The translations under genes and the position numbers were made by a program. The notes below the pieces were generated by a model. The model had not been told where the DNA came from and did no database searches. It worked only from the letters and a program-made list of their open reading frames with translations. From NCBI GenBank assembly GCA_964030475.1, contig CAXIPT010000002.1, positions 6,782,191 through 6,846,190 of the forward strand: a stretch of 64,000 nt of DNA. The letters are read 5' to 3'. Positions 20,719 through 34,209 of this stretch are shown here, in pieces. The number at the start of each line of letters is the position of its first letter. Position 1 is the first letter of the stretch. This DNA is from Tethya wilhelma. Taxonomy: Eukaryota > Porifera > Demospongiae > Tethyida > Tethyidae.

Positions 20719-23700
20719 TCAACAGTTAGCAAGTGGTTTGGTGTCTCCAGTGATAGTGAAGGCAGCACTGAGTACCTTTAATGGAGCATTGCTATCTCCA
20801 GGCTGACTGCCTCCAGCATAAACCATGTAGGTACCAGGTTGGATCACTTCAGCATAGTCATTATCTTGAACAACCTGAGTGGATAATAATAGAGAAAATG
20901 ACTGAAAAATACTTACTATTAAATACTGTATTATTTCAAGATCGTATTTTTAAGTATCATGGCTATTGCAATACTTTTTTTATCACTTCTTTAACTCTAT
21001 ATACTTCTTGCATAATACTATACTGTAGCATTCCAAGTGCTTTAAAATGCAAACTATCTTTTAGAGACAAGCCATGGAGTCTTAACTACAGATGCAGAAT
21101 TGCTCTAATAGGTTCGAAAAAACACCAGGAATAGACTTTGAGGTATGTTTGTAAAATTCAGAAAAAATTTGTAGCAATGGTGATCCTGTGGAGGAGGTAG
21201 TTGAAAGGAGGGGAGAGCACCCAGCCCCTATCCCTCTTCGGGGGAAACACCGAATTAGATTCAAGCAATACTTTTCTTATGGGACATAATATATAGCTAT
21301 AACTTTTGACCAGTAAGGTGTACAAGGCTGAAAAAGCTATCAAAACAACACGAAAAATGAGCGCTTTCCAAAGGTGCTTGAAATTTTGAAATCGATTAGA
21401 TATTTAGAAAGCTATTCAATTTATAGAGCATTCTCAAACTAGATGGACTTTAGTTCTCTAACTCCTAATTTGGTGCATATACCCATGCATGCAACACCTT
21501 CTATTCTTCCCATTCAAACAATAACATCATTACTAACAATTATTTAGTCAATCTTACTGTCATTTGAGCTGCTGTGATGTTCAGTTGTAGAGAGCTTGTG
21601 TCACCAGCTTTCAGAGCAGACAATCGTTCAAAGTTGACCAGCTTCAAATTAGGAGCAGGAACAGTAGAATTCTGTAGAAAATAGGCATCAATTACATGCA
21701 GGTATATGTACATACCATTGCTTATTGTCATAACAGCATTGTATCACCAATTTTAAGCAGCGACTTATTTTCTTATCTTTATCTTATTCTTATAGCACAT
21801 ACACGTGCACAAACAAAACAGGAATACTATTACTTATATGTAAGGAGTTTCCACATTGCTTCTGCCTACTCAATACTGTATAGCGGGAAATTTTTGTGGG
21901 AAAAATTTTTGAGAATTTCTCGGTTAGGCAGCTTTCTGCAAAAATTTCCCCCCTGCGAAATTTGTAAGGTACGAGGTCGTCACGTAATGTTGAGATGCAA
22001 TCCACGAAAATTTTCTCTGTGGATTTCTCTTCAAGACAAAAATGAAAAAAATTTCCCCCAACGAAAAATTTCTGCTATACGGTAACATAATAGTGCATTC
22101 ACATCTGGATGTTTACAAAGACAATAGTGACAGTCTTAAATTATTACATACGGTACAATATAAATATCATAGAAACAGAACATCAAGCTCTCAGTCTCTC
22201 ATGGAAAAAAGCCTGCACATGGGAACAAAGCTAAGGTATACCACTTCTACATGTGTGTTATGCATGTGTGAATGTGATTTAACCTCACTTTAAAGGACAT
22301 GTAAACTTGAGCCACTTCATCTCCAGTCACTTTACCAGTGTTCTGAACTTTGAATGACACCGAGACATTTTGACAGGCAGTCAGACTTGTTGGGGACAAC
22401 TGGAAGGATAAAACAACATATAAATTACTAGTAGCTACTGCATGTACAGACTCAGTTCTCTTGGTCTGCTGATTTATTACTCTGATGATCTTTACCATTC
22501 ATGTATGCATGTCTAAACATAAACGTGTCAGGCTGGTAAAGATTGTCAATGTAAAACCAATATAATTAAGCAATAGCTAGCTAGCAACAGGCAAAGTACC
22601 TGGTAATGAAAATATTTTTACATATTCTTCAAGCAGGGGGTATTTGACAAAATCGCACAACTTGTACCACATGTACATGCATATATTCAACTTTGTAATC
22701 TATGGTAATATCATAACAACCAAATTAGGCAAAAAAAACACACTTTACAACCACCTCCCTATACCTGTTCTTGACATTTTAAAAGATACTATATGTGCAC
22801 TAATAAAACTTACAGCAAGGTCGGAGTATTCAAAAGTAGTATAAGAGAGTCCATATCCAAAGTAGTACTGAGGGGTGCCCTCCATGTAGCGATATGTCCG
22901 ATTCACCATGGAGTAGTTGACCATTGGAGGGAGCTGTTCATTACCAGTGTACCATGTGACCACCAGTCGACCTGCAGGGTTGTAGGCTCCACTGAGCACA
23001 CTCACAATGGCATTACCAGCCTCTGAAGGAGGAAGAGGAGAAACAAATTTTCAAGACAATAAAGAACAAGCTCTCATGCATGCACCTAACAATATAGAAT
23101 AAGTAGCTATGAGGTAAAAAAACAAAAAAATAAACAAACAAGCAAAAAAACATGCAGCCACAAGACATTTAGGTAGAGGATATAAATACATGCAACAACA
23201 AAAATTCATAAAACTTAAACTTTCAGAGTAAATAAGTGCATACAAATTGTTGCTCATATAGAGAGCATGCTTTAGATAATTATTATATACCTTGCCCAGT
23301 GTAGCCAGCACTGATGACAGCATCCACCTGAGGGTAGATATAGGATGGCACTGGTGAGCCATGCATGAGAACCACCACCACTGGCTTGCCAGTCTTCTTT
23401 AACCTTCAAAAAGAAAGAAAGCACATGCAATCCATTATTATCATACCTAGCTTCACACCCAGGCCCCTCCCATCAAGAAGGGAGAGGGCCTGGTACACGC
23501 TGTTCGCACATGGGTACAATTTTCTGCATGACAGTATACATTACTTTCCACGTAAATTATCATAAAATTATGGAGCAAGTAAATGATTTCCTTATCACAA
23601 TTGCTATTGCACTATTGTAGGTCAAAAGTGAGTAACTTTGTAATCTTTTATCGCACAGAGAAATAACCGGAAAGATAAACGATTATAGGTATTCAAAAAT

Positions 23701-26700
23701 ATCCAAATTTCAAGAATTTACTGTGAAAATTGAGTATGAGCAAACAGTGTGTACCATGCAGGCCTTCTCCCTTCTTGATGGGAGGGGCCTGGGTACGAGG
23801 CTATATTATACTCAGCTGTTTATTATGCACACTAGTAAAAACTTTTCAGCCATGGATTATAGCGCTCAAAGAAAGACTATACATGCACTGTTTGGAATTA
23901 GTAATTCAACAAAACTTGTATATATATTGCTGAAAGTAAGTGACAAGATTAAAAAACAGTGGGTAAAAAATGTTGATCAAGTACTTTTGAAACTCTACAT
24001 AACTCTACTAAACTTAACAAGCATAGTCCAGTAGATCATTCTACAAATGTGTAGATAAAAAGTTGAGATATAGACTGATGCAAACATTGTGAGAAACCAC
24101 ATAATTATTCCTTGTAGCTAATAGTTTTCTATACAATAGATAATAACAACTATCTAGACCTTAATATAAACTTTCTGTAAACTTACAGTCCAATGAGGTC
24201 AGTCTGTAGTCCAGGGAGGGTGATATTAGGTCTATCTCGACCCTCTCCTTCAATGTCTCTACTGGTGCCACCAACATAGACAACAAAATCAGAGTCTTTA
24301 GCTTTTTGTACAGCATCATCAAATCCACTGCTGTTGGTGCATGGAATATCACTACACCCTGGGGAGAAGTTGATCTAGGAGGACAAAATTGGTCGATAGG
24401 ATGTTAATTACAGCAACACAGCTAATGTTCTAGCCTTGTTCCCAGAAAATATTAGTGAAAAGCCTATAGAAACAAGGACTTTCTACAGTACGTTAACCAT
24501 AATCAATCAATTTGAGACAATTAAGTAGTATTTTTTATTATGAGAGCGAACCAAAACCTATTACAACAAAAAACACACAAGCAAAGAGAAAGACGTCGAT
24601 TAGCAGGTTAAAAAACTATAAGTATTCAAAGAGGCACAATTACATATCCTAGCTCACACAGCATGAACATTGTGACACATGCTATAGTATCATACGTACG
24701 GTAGTACGTATAGTAGGAATGGGCCAACTGTCCCATAGACACAATACAAAATATTTATCCCCATAAAAATCTAACAACACAAAGTAGAGGCTTCAAACTT
24801 GCTCAGAGGCTCTCCTTTACAGAAAACCAACTGCATGAAAGGCTTAAACTTTGCCAAAACTGTTCTGATCACTCGTAGAGAGAGCGCTTGCGGGAAGCCA
24901 CACTAGTGCAATTTTGTTCTCCTAACTTACTTACTTCCTTCTAACTGACTTACTTGAAAACGATTTTCAGAGAACCAGAAAGTGTTGAGCCAACTTTTAC
25001 ACCACAAAGTAAGTTCTTTTCTTGGGTAGTACGTTCCTTTATACTCGTTTTCATCGTAAATAGGCCTGAACAAAAACTAGAAAGCTTTGAAACTTAGTGT
25101 ATAATTTCATGTACTACAATGCAGCCATCTTTGTAGGTAGAGTTCAAAGGTCATTATCCACGTGGCATTATTATGCGCATGCGCACTATCCTCTAGCAAA
25201 TGAAGTGCATGTAGCGGCTGAGACTCAAGCTTTTTGTAGGGACTAACCACTCTCTGATAGTCTCCACACTGTAGTGTTGAAAAAAGTGAATGAACAAGTA
25301 GTAAAAATTTTGAAAAAATAAGTAGTGTAGGAATGGGCAGTGCGGTAAAAAGTATTGGAACAAGGTAGGGTCTCAGTTTCGGCACATGACTACTTCATTT
25401 TTATGCCCAACTCTTGGCCAGCAGGTTATATACCTGTCTATTATAGTTTACTCCATTGCTTAGCCAAATAATTATTATAATAGTGAACCAATGCAATAAT
25501 TATGATAAGCTATGGTACTATTATAGTGTACAGATTATTGCAACACGACACTGAAAAATCCATATGAGGGTTAAAAAATAAAAATGAAGTAGTCATGTGC
25601 CGAAACTGAGACCCTGCCTTGTTCCAATACTTTTTACCGCACTGCCCATTCCTACACTACTTATTTTTTCAAAATTTTTACTACTTGTAATAATACATCC
25701 ATACAAATGTGTAGATTCACCACTCTTATCACCTTGCTTTGACTATAGAGTGACTCAAATGCAGTGATATTTGAACTGAATATATATAGTAGTATCAGCA
25801 GTTGAATGAAAGCTACTTGTAGAGTGTAACATTAACACAATAATATGCTCATGGCCATGGCCACGGTAATATTCTCAAAGGTATATAGGCTTTTAAAATT
25901 AGTAAGCCCATTTCCCTAATATCATGCATGCACAGGTTAAGATAGAGAAATTCATTGAAGAGAGCTTAGTGTGGTATACAAGAAACTATATGGAATGTTA
26001 AATTTTATGAAAAGGCCAGGCTATAGAGTATATATACATGTTTTTGCGTTGGTACAGTTTACCATTGGAATTATTGTTTCATTAAGGTATTAATAACATC
26101 ATAAATATTGTTGTATAAAACTCAGCACAAGCTGTATTCGCAGTGCTATAAAACAATAAGTTTGGCACATTAAAAAAGTCTACCCTTTTGTACGCTGTAC
26201 ACAGACTATATATGCATTTTGTTTAGTATGCCAGTATATACATAACTCACAGTCAGTTTAGTAGAGGCAGCAAAGGCAGCTTTTGGAGTGATGATGTACT
26301 TAGGGGCAGGGTCATAGTCTCCTACACAAACATAAACACATATATGGTATCAGTCAACTTTCATGTTTTTTGGCAGATCAAATTATTAATGGTCTCATGC
26401 AATGAAAAATTTGCCATTCATATCATGTACACATAATGTTATGTAACTTCACAACTATACCTGAACAATCCACAAAAATCGACAATACCTAGTCTTTTGA
26501 CATTTAATTTAAGACACATACTTTTTGCTTTGATATCACTTAAGCAACACATGAAAAATAAAAATACCCCAAAAAAACAAGAAACAAATAAACAAAAAAT
26601 TTGAGTATATTTTTGACTACATGTACAGCAAGGAGATGCATGAGAGTTAATTGGAAAAAGCATGACATTGTATGTAACACGATCTATATCACTATTATTA

Positions 26701-27197
26701 TTAACAATGACAGTGTCTATACCTCTAGCACATGTAGGATTATCAGCACATGGTCCAATGACAGCAACACTCTTGTAAGAGCCAAAATTCATTGGAAGAA
26801 TGTTGTTTTTATTTTCAAGTAGAACGATGGATTCCATCGCTGTAAAATGAATGATAGATATTGTTAGATATTGTGCAATATTAGGCCTTGCATGAACATA
26901 ACGATTATGCTGGTTGGAGGGCTATAAAAGACTGATGCCCACGTACGTACAGTGAAACAATAGTACACTTCAAGACACAAGGACACTTCAGGAATATATA
27001 TAGCAGACTGTATGGTGGCATAAGATTGATGTTTTTGTGTATAAAGAATCAGAGACTATCTTCTGAAAGGAAGTTCTATATTGACAGTATATTCAAAGGA
27101 AATGCAACTTGCAATTTAAAAGGCCATGCAGACCTATAGGTGTGCTACCAATTTTATCGCATACTGGATCTTTAAACAGGTGTGTGTGTGTGTGTAT

Positions 27198-27250
<53 letters not shown>

Positions 27251-27432
27251 GAAAATACCTGCTTTAGCATTGAGGTCTTTGTGGGTGTCAACCACAGCCA
27301 GAGTGAGCCTATTAAAGAGATAAAGACTCTTCATTCATATCTGCAGGCCTCGAGCAATTAAAAGCTTAATTACTTACTTGTTGTAGGAGACGCTATCTTG
27401 AGGGTCCAGTACTCCCAACATGATGAATGCTT
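20719..27432 (-). CDS. GH3 beta-xylosidase-like gene, copy A (C-terminal half only)
   Basis: Numbered to match copy B, exons are: 9 (27378-27432, cut by the N at 27433), 10 (27259-27308), 11 (26723-26839), 12 (26251-26321), 13 (24187-24374), 14 (23291-23403), 15 (22814-23022), 16 (22289-22399), 17 (21558-21671), 18 (20719-20874, ends NC then TGA). The product covers the GH3 C-terminal domain (ESIVLLENKNNILPMN, FVVYVGGTSRDIEGEGRDRP, GKPVVVVLMHGSPVPSYI, NPAGRLVVTWY, FGYGLSYTTFEYSDLAV) and the FN3-like end (VSVSFKVQNTGKVTGDEVAQ). The catalytic nucleophile and the lectin domain are not present. Whether the gene is truly truncated or continues in missing sequence beyond 27433 cannot be told, because the join lands in a repeat. 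Confidence 0.88.
21874..22084. mobile_element. MITE with TACTGTATAGCGGGAAATTT ends in intron of copy A
   Basis: TACTGTATAGCGGGAAATTT at the left is mirrored by AAATTTCTGCTATACGGTA at the right. Same family as 3928-4133; TA at both edges. Confidence 0.8.
23448..23803. mobile_element. Mutator-like MITE (356 bp) in intron 13 of copy A
   Basis: Ends are TAGCTTCACACCCAGGCCCC and the inverse of TAGCCTCGTACCCAGGCCCC, with arms of about 50 bp including CATCAAGAAGGGAGA. Flanks TATCATACC and TATTATACT resemble a decayed 9-bp duplication. Copy B keeps only the right arm at about 31945-32010. Confidence 0.8.
24690..25688 (+). mobile_element. Foldback element X (one arm plus palindromic centre)
   Basis: Begins CATACGTACGGTAGTACGTA then TAGTAGGAATGGGCC. 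The arm contains GCGCATGCGC and GTAGGGACTAACCA, and runs at 25293 into a centre that is itself inverted: GTAGTGTAGGAATGGGCAGT at 25319-25340 and its complement near 25640-25665. No coding frame. This family has about ten copies in the window and repeatedly coincides with assembly gaps. Confidence 0.82.
27181..27246. repeat. (TG)n microsatellite beside exon 10 of copy A
   Basis: TG on the plus strand; in the transcript it is CA, starting about 13 bases after the exon 10 donor. The same position carries the repeat in copies B and C. Confidence 0.95.
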
Positions 27433-27433
27433 N

Positions 27434-27765
27434 CGGCACATGACTACTTCATTTTTTATACCCAACTCTTGGCTAACAGTCCAGTTTAAGTTACCTGTCT
27501 GTTATAGTTTGCTCCACTGCTTATAGCCTACTGCATGATTAGTAGAAATTTGAACCAATACAATAATAAGCTATCGCACTATTGTATACGTACAGATCGT
27601 TGCATTTACGACACTTAGCAGGATCCTAAGGAAGGATCAACTGACAAGAATAAAAATGAAGTAGTCATGTGCCGAAATTGAGACATGCCTTGTTCCAATG
27701 CTTTTTACCGCACTGCCCATTCCTACACTACTTATTTTTTTGAAATTTTTACTACTTGTATATAT
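27434..27765. mobile_element. Element X centre, starting at the scaffold join
   Basis: Directly after the N at 27433 the sequence reads CGGCACATGACTACTTCATT and ends at the inverted copy running to TTTTACTACTTG. Only the palindromic centre of element X is present. Confidence 0.8.
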
Positions 27766-27836
27766 AATATGTGACACATGTACCAATACATGTATAACTA
27801 TACATATACCTGTATGAGTCTTACAAAATATCTTTA

Positions 27837-30800
27837 TCAACAGTTTGTTAGTGGTTTGGTGACTCCAGTGATCATCAGAATAGTACTGAGTACCTTTGAA
27901 GGAGCATTGCTATCTCCAGGCTGACTGCCTCCAGCATAGACCATGTATAGGCCAGGTTGGATCACTTCAACATAGTCAGTATCTTGAACAACCTGAGATA
28001 ATTATTTTTAAGGAAACATGCTGGGTAACAAAAAAAAATGACAGAAAAAATAAGTTCACCATAGTTTTTAGAATAGATCCAATTTTCAATCATTATAGCT
28101 ATTAATATTACGGTGTATACTGGGTAAATATAGGAATGCATAGCACGGATGGCCCATTAGCACAATACAAATATTCACGTCTATAGCTGACTCAGAAAAA
28201 AAAATGAGTGCTTGGCACTAGAAGGCTTCCTGAGCTACTAATTAGCTCACTCTTTTTCTAATGAGCCGATAAAATGGCCTAAACCATTGCTAATTTAAAA
28301 CTTAAACATTATGCCAAACCTCCTATTTTCTCCATCTTCTTATTCTATCTTCTTATGCTATTTGTCAGAGACCATTCACTTAAGCTAATTCGTGAACAAA
28401 ATTGAACTTTGTAGTCAATCACTTTTGGCATCATGCAGTTATTCATCTCTATAACTGAGTCACTCGATACAAGATGAATAGCACCTTCTTGTATGGCAGC
28501 CATTAATAATTCATTAGCTGCTTGGAAATCCTGCTGCTCCTATTAGGAGTCTAAGCTGCCAGCAACTTGGCAATTTTGACCAAAACTGCTGTAGTCCACT
28601 CAAACTTGTATGCACAATTAATTCTTGAGCGGCCTTTTGTTCCATTTGTGGTTTCATTACGTAACATAATTTTGAGTTTACTTTCTCTTCCGTGAGAGAG
28701 AGAGATTTTAAGAAAGACACTATCAGTTTCTATATTTGAGTGTTATCTGCATGTAAAAACTTACAGTCATCTGAGATGCTGTGATGTTTAGTTGCAGAGA
28801 GCGTGTCTCACCAGCTTTTAGAGCAGACAACCGTTCAAAGTTGACCAGATTCAAATTAGGAGCAGGCACGGAGGGATTCTATAGAAAATTAGTAACATTT
28901 ACAGGTACGTATACGTACTGGAAATCTGCAAACAATGCGACCTTTGCCAACGAAACGTATGACGTCAAAAATATTATTAGCTTAGCGAGCGCAAAATTGA
29001 GATAGGCTACTGCAGCTCTTTCTTGCAAGTTTTGTGCAGTTTGGCAAAATTTTGCAATTTCTTGCAAATTGAGCTTGCAAGAAATTTCTACATGGGCCAC
29101 TTATACACTAGTGACAGTCTTAGACTATTATAATAGTATGTGGAAACAGCAAGTATCAATTATAAGATATATCATGCAGTTTGCCATGGAATAAAAGCCT
29201 GCATATGCATGGGAGAAGCTATAGGTATACCATGCATTTGTCACGTGTGTGTGAATGTGATTCATGCTTACTTTAAAGGACAGGTAAACTTGAGCCACTT
29301 CATCTCCAGTCACTTTACCAGTGTTCTGAACTTTAAATGACACTGAGACATTTTGACATGTAGTCAGACTTGCTACGGACAGCTGAAAGGAAGAAACAAA
29401 GATACAAAATCAAGTGGTCAGGCTGGGAGTGGAGCCCCCATACATGTTTCGAAGAAATGTGCCTCACTAGGGTATCTGGAGACATGCCCCTCGAGAAAGT
29501 TTTGCAAATTTAAGTGCTTTGAGAACTATTCTAGGGCAATTTTGAGACAAAATGCTGCAGTTTTAATCGTATAATTACTTAAACGCTCCAGCTACTACAC
29601 TACTTATATAATTTTTTTTTTGAAAATTTTATTACTTGTTCATTCACTTTTTTCAACACTATAATAGTGTGGAGACTATCAGAGACTGGTTAGTCCCTAC
29701 AAAAAACTTGAGTAGTAGATACATGCACTGCATTACGGTGGAGGCTAATGCGCATGTGCATAATAATGCCACGTGGATATGACCTTTGAACTCTACCTAC
29801 AAAGATAGCTGCATTGTAGTACATGAATTTATACACTAAGTTTCAAAGCCTTTCCAAAAGCTTTCCAATTTTTGTTTAGGCCTATTTGAGATGGAAAGGA
29901 GTATCAAGGAATGTAGTAACCATGATAAGAACTTACACTTTGTGCTGTCAAAGTTGACTGAACACATTCTGGTTCTTTGGAAATCTTTTTCAAGTAAGTC
30001 AGTTAGGAAGTACGTAAGTACTTTAGAGAACAAGAATGGCACTGTTATGGTTTCTCACCAGCACTCTCTATGAGCGCTGAGGAAAGTTTTTGTGTGTTTT
30101 AGGCCTTGCATGCAGTTGGTAATCTGTCAGTGAGAGCCTCTGAGCCACTTTGAAGGTTTAAGTTTGTTTTACTAGATTTTTATAGTGACCAACATTTTGT
30201 ATTGTGTCTATGGGACAATTGGCCCATTCCTACTATACGTACTACTACCGTATGTATGATTAGGTTGATAATCTTTACCATAAATTTAAGTATATACATG
30301 TAATAAAATGTGTCTGGTAAAGATTGTCAACGTATCATTATTAAGGAATAGTTAGCAACAGGCAGAGTGTCTTAATTAAGGGGTTTCTGTTGACATTCTT
30401 AAGCATATAGACATTCAAGAGTCCTTTTAATAGGGAATTATATAAGAAACCCAATAGGACCTAAGTCCTTCGATAATCCACATATAGTCACATTCCTGTA
30501 ATATTATACCAGCTATCATACGTACGGTATATAGACTAAGTACGTATAGTAGGAATGGGCCAGCTGTCCCATAGACACAATACAAAATGTTGGTCACTAT
30601 AAAAATCTATTTAAACAAAATTAAACCACCAAAGTTGCTCAGAGGCTCTCAATGACAGATTACTAACAGCATGCAAGGCCTAAAACTCACAAAAACTTTC
30701 CTAAGCACTCGTAGAGAGCGCTAGTGGGAAGCCACCATAGTGCTATTTTTGTTCTCCTAACGTACTTACGTACTTTCTAACTGACCAGGCTTACTTGAAA

Positions 30801-31865
30801 AGGATTTCCAGAGAACCAAAATGTGTTGAGCCAACTTTGATAGCACAAAGTAAGTTCTTTTCATGGGCACTATATTCCTTGATACTCGTTTTGATCATAA
30901 ATATGCCTAAACAAAAACCAGAAAGCTTTGAAACTTAGTATATAAATTCATGTACCACAATGCAGCCATCTTGTAGGTAGAGTTCAAAGGTCATCTATCC
31001 ACGTGGCATTATTATGCGCATGCGCATTAGCCTATCAGGGTCCAGCATAATAACACAAGTGTATGTCTGTTGAAGCTACTAGTCAAGCTTTTTGTAGGGA
31101 CTAACCAGTCTCATAATTGTCTCCACACTGTAGTGTTAAAAAAGTAAAGGAACAAGTAGTAAAAATTTCAAAAAAATAAGTAGTGTAGGAATGGGCAGTG
31201 CGGTAAAAAGTATTGGAACAAGGCATGTCTCAATTTCGGCACATGACNAGGCTCCACTGAGTACACTCACAATGGCATTACCAGCCTCTGGAGAAGGAAG
31301 AGGAGAAACAAATTTTCAAGACAATAAAGAACAAGCTCTCATGCACCCAACAATAGAATAAGTATGAGGAAAAAAACCAAAAACAAACCAAAAAAAGCAT
31401 GCAGCCACAAGAAATGTAGGTAGCAGATATATATACATGCAACAACAAAATGGAAATAATTATTGGCAGGCATTTATTTTGGCAATTTTGCTTAGACCGC
31501 TTCCCTCAAAAATATCGGCGGTTTTAAACTTGGCATTTTCCTCTCTTGCGCAATGTATTGCAATAGAGTGAAAAACAGTTTACACACATTTAATTTGGCA
31601 GTTTTTGCACCGACCGCCAAACCGCCAATATTTCCACGTTTATACAGTATAATTAACTCACAAAACTTAAACTTTCAGAGTAAATAAGTGCATACAAACT
31701 AAATGCTTCTTGTTGCTCATAATGAGAGCATGCTTTAGATAATATATACCTTGCCCAGTGTAGCCAGCACTGATGACAGCATCCACCTGAGGGTAGATAT
31801 AGGATGGCACTGGTGAGCCATGCATGAGAACCACCACCACTGGCTTGCCAGTCTTCTTTAACCTT

Positions 31866-31920
<55 letters not shown>

Positions 31921-34162
31921 GAAAGCACATACATGTAATCCAAACAGTGTGTACCATGCAGGCCTTCTCCCTTCTTGATGGGAGGAGCTTGGGTACGAGG
32001 CTATTTCATACTCAGCTGTTTATTATGCACACTACTAAAATACTTTTCAGCCATGGATTATAGCACTCAAGGAAAAGACTATGCATGCACTGATTGGAAC
32101 TAGTAATTCAACAAAACCTGAATATTGCTGAAAGCAAGTGAAAAGTTTTAAAATACAGTGGGTAAAAAAAATGTTGATCAAAGTACTTTTGAAATTCTAT
32201 ATAACTCTACTAAACTTAACAAGCATTGTCCAGCAGATCATTCTACAAAATTAATGTGTACATGAGAAGTTTAGATATAGACCGATGCAAACAAACCACA
32301 TAAAAAATTAATTTCCTTGAAGCTAATAGTTTTCTACATAGATAATAACAACTATCGAGAACTTAATATAAACTTTCTGTAAACTTACATTCCAATGAGG
32401 TCAGTCTGTAGTCCAGGGAGAGTGATGTTAGGTCTATCTCGACCCTCTCCTTCAATGTCTCTACTGGTGCCACCAACATAGACAACAAAATCAGAGTCTT
32501 TAGCTTTTTGTACAGCATCATCAAATCCACTGCTGTTGGTACATGGAATATCACTACACCCTGGGGAGAAGTTGATCTAGGAGGACAAAATTGGTCGAGA
32601 GGATTTAATTACATGCAGCAACACAGCTAATATTCTAGCCTTGTTCCAAGGAAAATATTAGTGAAAAGCCTATAGGAACGAGCCCAGCTAACAAGGTTAA
32701 GGATTTTCTATAGTACTATAACCATAATAAATCAATGCTGTCAATTTGAGACTATAAAGTAGTATTTTTATTATGAGAGAACCAAAACCCATTACAACAC
32801 AAAACACCCCTAGCAAAGAGAAGGGCATTAATTAGCAGCTTCAGAAAAATATAAGTATTGAAAGAGGCACAATTACATATCTTTACACTGCATAAACGTA
32901 GTGACACATGCTACCATACATTCATATAAATGTGTAGATATACCACTCTTATAACATCGCTTAATTGGACTATAGAGTGAGATTGCAGTTCAGAGATATC
33001 TGAACTGAATAAATCATGGTAGTATATCAGCAGTTGAATGAAAGCTACCAGTATAGCATTAGCACATTAATATGTTCATGGTCATGGCCATGGTAATATT
33101 CTCGAAAGTATAGGCAATTAGTAAGTCCCTTTCCCAAATACCATGCATGCAGAGTATATGACAGAGAAATGCATTGAAGAGAGCTTAGTGGCGATATACA
33201 AGAAACTTTGTAGAATGTTAAATTTTGGGCTAGGCTAGCTATAAGAGTATACATGTTTTGCATTGGTACAGTTTACCATTGGAATTATTGTTTCATTAAG
33301 GTATCAATAACATCATACATACTGTTGTATAAAACTTAGCACTGTATTCACAGCGCTATCATCAATTTTGGCACATGAAAAAGTCTACCCTTTTGTATGC
33401 TGTACACAGACTATAATACATTTTGTTTAGTATGTAATCATTAGTACGTAACTCACAGTCAGTTTAGTAGAGGCAGCAAAGGCAGCTTTTGGAGTGATGA
33501 TGTACTTAGGGGCAGGGTCATAGTCTCCTATACAAACATTTAATACGGAATATATACATGTATGGTATCGGTCAATAGTCATGGTTTTTGGTAATGGTCT
33601 CAATGAAAAATTTGCCCTTCATATCATGTACACATAATGTTATGTAACTACAGAACTACACCCGCATAATCCACAAAAATCGACAATACCTAGTCTTTTG
33701 ACATTAATTTAAGACACCCTTTGTTTTGATATCACTTACGCAACACTTGGAAAAAAAAAAAAACACAAAAAAATATATACAAACAAACAAAAAATTCAAG
33801 TATACTTTTGATTACACAGCATGTAAATGCATAAGAGTTAATTGGAAAAACATGACATTGTACGTAATGCGATCTATATCACTATTATTAACAGTGCTGG
33901 TGGCTATACCTCTAGCACATGTAGGATTGTCAGCACATGGTCCAATGACAGCAACACTCTTGTAAGAACCAAAATTCATAGGAAGAATGTTGTTTTTATT
34001 CTCAAGTAAAACGATGGACTCCATCGCTGTAAAACGAATGATAGATATTGATAGATAGTGTGCAATATTAGGCCATGCATGAATATAACGATTATGCTGG
34101 TTGGAGCCTCAACTTGGAGGGCTACAAAAGACCAATGCCAAACAATAGCCGGATCTTTAAAC

Positions 34163-34209
<47 letters not shown>

